Shown: positions 5,655-7,562 of the stretch, one piece after another
Numbering within the stretch: the stretch's first letter is position 1
Layout of the letters: each line of letters opens with the position of its first letter
Assembly: GCA_030605915.1 (NCBI GenBank)
Contig: JAUWHM010000011.1
Coordinates: 1 to 7,562, forward strand
Direction: 5' to 3'
DNA length: 7,562 bases
DNA from: Nitrospirota bacterium
GTDB lineage: Bacteria > NPL-UPA2 > JAGMAN01
Notes under the pieces: model-generated
Told to the model about the DNA's origin: nothing
The model's database searches: none
Seen by the model: only the letters and a program-made list of their open reading frames with translations
Position numbers and translations under genes: made by a program

Positions 5655-6524
5655 ATGAAGAGTATGACTGGATTTGGACAGGCTGAAATTAGGACTCCTC
5701 CTTACGGGGGAAACCTTTCGGTGGAGTTGAGGGCGGTTAACCATCGTTTCTTCGATTTGAGGACGAAACTTCCTCCAGAGCTCGCGGCTCTGGAACCGAA
5801 GTTGAGGAGTTCCCTCCAGAGGAGAATAGAACGAGGGGCTATCAGCCTCTTTGTCAGTTGGAAGGAGGAAAGGCCAAGGCAAGTTAAGATTGATAGAGCC
5901 TTGGCGAGGAACTATTACAGAGAGATGAAAGCCTTGCAAAGGGAACTTAACCTTCCCGGTGACATTGGTATGGAGCTGTTAGTCCATTTGCCGGAGATGG
6001 TTAAAGTTGAGGAGAAGAGGGAGAGTTTGAAGAAGGTCTGGCCCCTCTTGAAGGAAGCCGTCAACGGAGCTCTTCAGGACTTATTGGTTATGAAGGAGAG
6101 GGAAGGGAGAGACATCAGTGAGGATATTTCAAAGAGGGTGAGGGCAGTTGAGACTGAGTTAAAGGCTATCAGGCGCCGCTCCCCTCAAGTGGCAACTAAC
6201 TATCGAAAGCGCCTCACTAAAAGAGTGAAGGAACTGGGCCTGGGAGTAGCGGAGGGGCGGCTCGAGGTTGAGATAGCCCTTCTTGCTGAGCGAGCTGACA
6301 TCTCGGAGGAGCTCAATCGCCTCAGTAGCCTGCTCAATCAATTTAAGAAAATTATGAGGGAAGGGAGCCGAGTGGGCAGAAGGCTTGAGTTCACCCTTCA
6401 GGAGATGAACCGGGAGATTAACACCATTGGGGCTAAAGCGGCTGATGCCGCTATCTCAAGCCGGGTGATTGAGGTTAAGAGCGAACTGGAGAAGATAAGA
6501 GAACAAGTGCAGAACATAGAGTAG
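5655..6524 (+). CDS. yicC: YicC/YloC-family endoribonuclease
   Basis: A 289-residue protein with the complete family layout: N-terminal YicC-like domain opening with MKSMTGFGQAE and ELRAVNHRFFDLR (about 25-37), and C-terminal DUF1732-type region with ISEELNRLSSLLNQF (216-230), GRRLEFTLQEMNREINTIG (241-259) and a charged helical tail. Members such as E. coli YicC and B. subtilis YloC have been described as endoribonucleases. ATG 5655 is chosen because it yields the family-typical N-terminus and has AAGGGA (5643-5648) upstream; TTG 5640 would add five unsupported residues. In many genomes yicC is followed by gmk, rpoZ and coaBC; here coaC follows directly after a 123-bp gap. The helical middle and tail may be coiled coil. 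Confidence 0.93.
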   Translation: MKSMTGFGQAEIRTPPYGGNLSVELRAVNHRFFDLRTKLPPELAALEPKLRSSLQRRIERGAISLFVSWKEERPRQVKIDRALARNYYREMKALQRELNLPGDIGMELLVHLPEMVKVEEKRESLKKVWPLLKEAVNGALQDLLVMKEREGRDISEDISKRVRAVETELKAIRRRSPQVATNYRKRLTKRVKELGLGVAEGRLEVEIALLAERADISEELNRLSSLLNQFKKIMREGSRVGRRLEFTLQEMNREINTIGAKAADAAISSRVIEVKSELEKIREQVQNIE

Positions 6525-6548
6525 CAAGTGGCAAATAGTAAGATGAAA

Positions 6549-6626
6549 TGAAGTTTCACCGTAGCCACTCGCTCATTCTCGGCACGCTCCAGGCTAAGAC
6601 CGAAACTTCACCTGATTAAATTGTCA
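6549..6626 (+). repeat. Dispersed hairpin repeat, copy C (upstream of coaC)
   Basis: The largest copy. TGAAGTTTC 6549-6557 pairs with GAAACTTCA 6602-6610, and TAGCC 6562-6566 pairs with GGCTA 6592-6596. These are separated by short unpaired stretches of four and five bases, around a 25-nt loop. The right arm carries the core CTAAGACCGAAACT (6594-6607), followed at the same distance as in copy A by TTAAATTGTCA (6616-6626). It fills most of the yicC-coaC gap. No T-run follows the stem, so an intrinsic terminator is unlikely. It could be a MITE-like element or a structured leader. Confidence 0.6.
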
Positions 6627-6636
6627 CGATTAAAAA

Positions 6637-6645
6637 GGGAGAGAG
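6637..6645 (+). promoter_or_regulatory. Ribosome binding site deciding the ATG start of coaC
   Basis: GGGAGAGAG ends two bases before ATG 6648. It favours this start over the in-frame TTG at 6621, which falls inside the dispersed repeat and has no such signal. Confidence 0.75.
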
Positions 6646-6647
6646 AA

Positions 6648-7202
6648 ATGCTTAAAGGGAAGGAGATAATCTTAGGGGTAACCGGGAGCATTGCTGCTTA
6701 TAAGTCGGCAGACCTGGTGAGCAGGCTAAAAGAGAAGGGAGCAAAGGTGACCGTAGTTATGACCGCACCTGCAACTCACTTTATCAGCCCTCTCAGCCTG
6801 GAGACCATCTCTCAGAATAAGGTTCATACCTCCCTCTTTCCAGAGCGCAGAGAATGGGACCCGGCTCACATTTCCCTCTCCAAGAAAGCCGATTTAATTC
6901 TAATTGCGCCGGCTACCGCCAATATCATTGGTAAGCTCTCCTCGGGCCTTGCCGACGACCTTCTCACTACTACCGTTATGGCTGCCAAAGTTCCCGTTAT
7001 CATTGCCCCCGCTATGAATGCCAATATGTATGATAACCCTGTTCTTCAGGAGAATCTGGGCAAGCTCAAGGGGTTGGGATATAGAGTCATCGAGCCCGAA
7101 TACGGACTTCTTGCCTGTGGTGAGAAGGGAAAGGGGAGGTTGGCTAATATAGATAAAATTTTGAAAGAAGTGGAGAATGTCCTTAAAAGACTTAAAAGGT
7201 AA
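6648..7202 (+). CDS. coaC: Phosphopantothenoylcysteine decarboxylase (CoaC domain, stand-alone)
   Basis: FMN-dependent decarboxylation of 4'-phosphopantothenoylcysteine to 4'-phosphopantetheine in coenzyme A synthesis. The 184-residue protein is a complete HFCD flavoprotein domain: GVTGSIAAYKSADL at 10-23, the catalytic histidine H74 in DPAHISL, APATANIIGKLSSGLADDLL at 87-106, the substrate-binding PAMNANMY at 121-128, and the flexible clamp GLLACGEKGKGR with C157. The usual bacterial form is a CoaBC fusion of about 400 residues. Here the frame stops at TAA 7200-7202, right where the linker to CoaB should be, and CoaB continues in another frame. This may be a natural split or a recent frameshift. 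The ORF track-independent check is that both domains are intact up to the junction. Confidence 0.93.
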   Translation: MLKGKEIILGVTGSIAAYKSADLVSRLKEKGAKVTVVMTAPATHFISPLSLETISQNKVHTSLFPERREWDPAHISLSKKADLILIAPATANIIGKLSSGLADDLLTTTVMAAKVPVIIAPAMNANMYDNPVLQENLGKLKGLGYRVIEPEYGLLACGEKGKGRLANIDKILKEVENVLKRLKR

Positions 7203-7562
7203 GAAGATATTAGTCAGCGCCGGTCCCACTGAGGAACCACTCGATCCAGTTCGTTTCATCACCAATCCCTCTACCGGGAGAATGGGCTTTGCCTTAGCCT
7301 CCACTGCTAAAAGGCGGGGAGGTGAGGTCATATTGGTCAGTGGTCCAACCAATCTTTCTCCTCCCCGAGGGGTGGATTTCATTCCGGTGAGAACGGCACT
7401 CCAGATGCGAAAAGCTATCTTTCAGAATCTAAGGGGAGTGGATGTCCTCATCATGGCCGCGGCCGTATCCGATTATCGGCCAAAAAAGATTTCAAAGCGT
7501 AAGATTAAAAAGGGAAGAGAAACTTTTCTCTTGGAACTGGAGCCAAATCCTGACATCCTCTA
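7177..7562 (+). CDS. coaB: Phosphopantothenate-cysteine ligase (CoaB domain), 3'-truncated by window edge
   Basis: Condenses 4'-phosphopantothenate with cysteine, the step before CoaC; bacterial CoaB uses CTP. The frame from ATG 7177 is open to the window end and gives 128 residues. It starts MSLKDLKGKKILVSAGPTEE, with the family motif AGPTEEPLDPVRFITNPSTG at 15-34 (shown in part), VILVSGPTNL at 51-60, AAAVSDYRP at 94-102, a lysine-rich stretch KKISKRKIKK at 103-112, and LEPNPDIL. The frame is +1 relative to coaC and overlaps it by 26 bp. Possible ribosome binding is GAAAGAAG (7163-7170); a GGAG one base before the ATG is too close to be useful. Overlap and frame suggest translational coupling if the split is real. 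Confidence 0.9.
   Translation, partial: MSLKDLKGKKILVSAGPTEEPLDPVRFITNPSTGRMGFALASTAKRRGGEVILVSGPTNLSPPRGVDFIPVRTALQMRKAIFQNLRGVDVLIMAAAVSDYRPKKISKRKIKKGRETFLLELEPNPDIL

Noticed and set aside
6549..6610. Intrinsic terminator after yicC
   Set aside because: The stem is AT-rich with a long loop and is followed by CCTGATTAAA, with no run of T residues.
6900..7382. 160-codon minus-strand open frame across coaC-coaB
   Set aside because: Antisense to the PAMNANMY and AGPTEEP motifs; no domain of its own.

Overview
The window is an almost uninterrupted plus-strand run of genes for de novo pyrimidine synthesis, followed by the start of a coenzyme A / RNA-turnover block. The order is pyrR (5' end outside the window), pyrB, pyrC, a small DUF2442-family gene, pyrK, pyrD, pyrF, yicC, coaC and coaB (3' end outside the window). 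The pairing of PyrR with a class 1B dihydroorotate dehydrogenase (PyrD plus the FAD/[2Fe-2S] partner PyrK) is the Firmicutes-type arrangement, and it also occurs in many deep-branching anaerobic lineages. AGG/AGA arginine codons, the intragenic heptamer repeats and the lack of a close match to any genome I know suggest an uncultured bacterium from such a lineage. I cannot name the phylum.

Region 1-2597 is a tight core: pyrR-pyrB are 4 bp apart and pyrB-pyrC overlap by 17 bp. Aspartate transcarbamoylase makes carbamoyl-aspartate and dihydroorotase closes the ring. Region 2598-3105 interrupts the operon where carA/carB sit in Bacillus-type operons. It holds a DUF2442 gene with foreign-looking codon use, immediately followed by a nested imperfect hairpin shaped like an integron attC site, and then a short hairpin repeat just upstream of pyrK. 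Region 3106-5587 resumes the pathway: PyrK/PyrD oxidise dihydroorotate to orotate and PyrF decarboxylates OMP to UMP, with pyrK-pyrD overlapping by 10 bp and pyrD-pyrF by 19 bp. No carA, carB or pyrE is present in the window.

Region 5588-7562 holds yicC (YicC/YloC-family ribonuclease) and then coaC and coaB. These last two are separate, overlapping reading frames instead of the usual fused coaBC. The gmk and rpoZ genes that usually sit between yicC and coaBC are absent.

The most unusual features are in the DNA structure. (i) A possible lone integron-type gene cassette lies inside the pyr operon. (ii) Four patches of heptanucleotide tandem repeat lie inside pyrK, each matching an apparent extra loop in the protein. 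(iii) A dispersed hairpin repeat with a shared core occurs three times, each time about 26-37 nt upstream of a gene start (pyrK, yicC, coaC).
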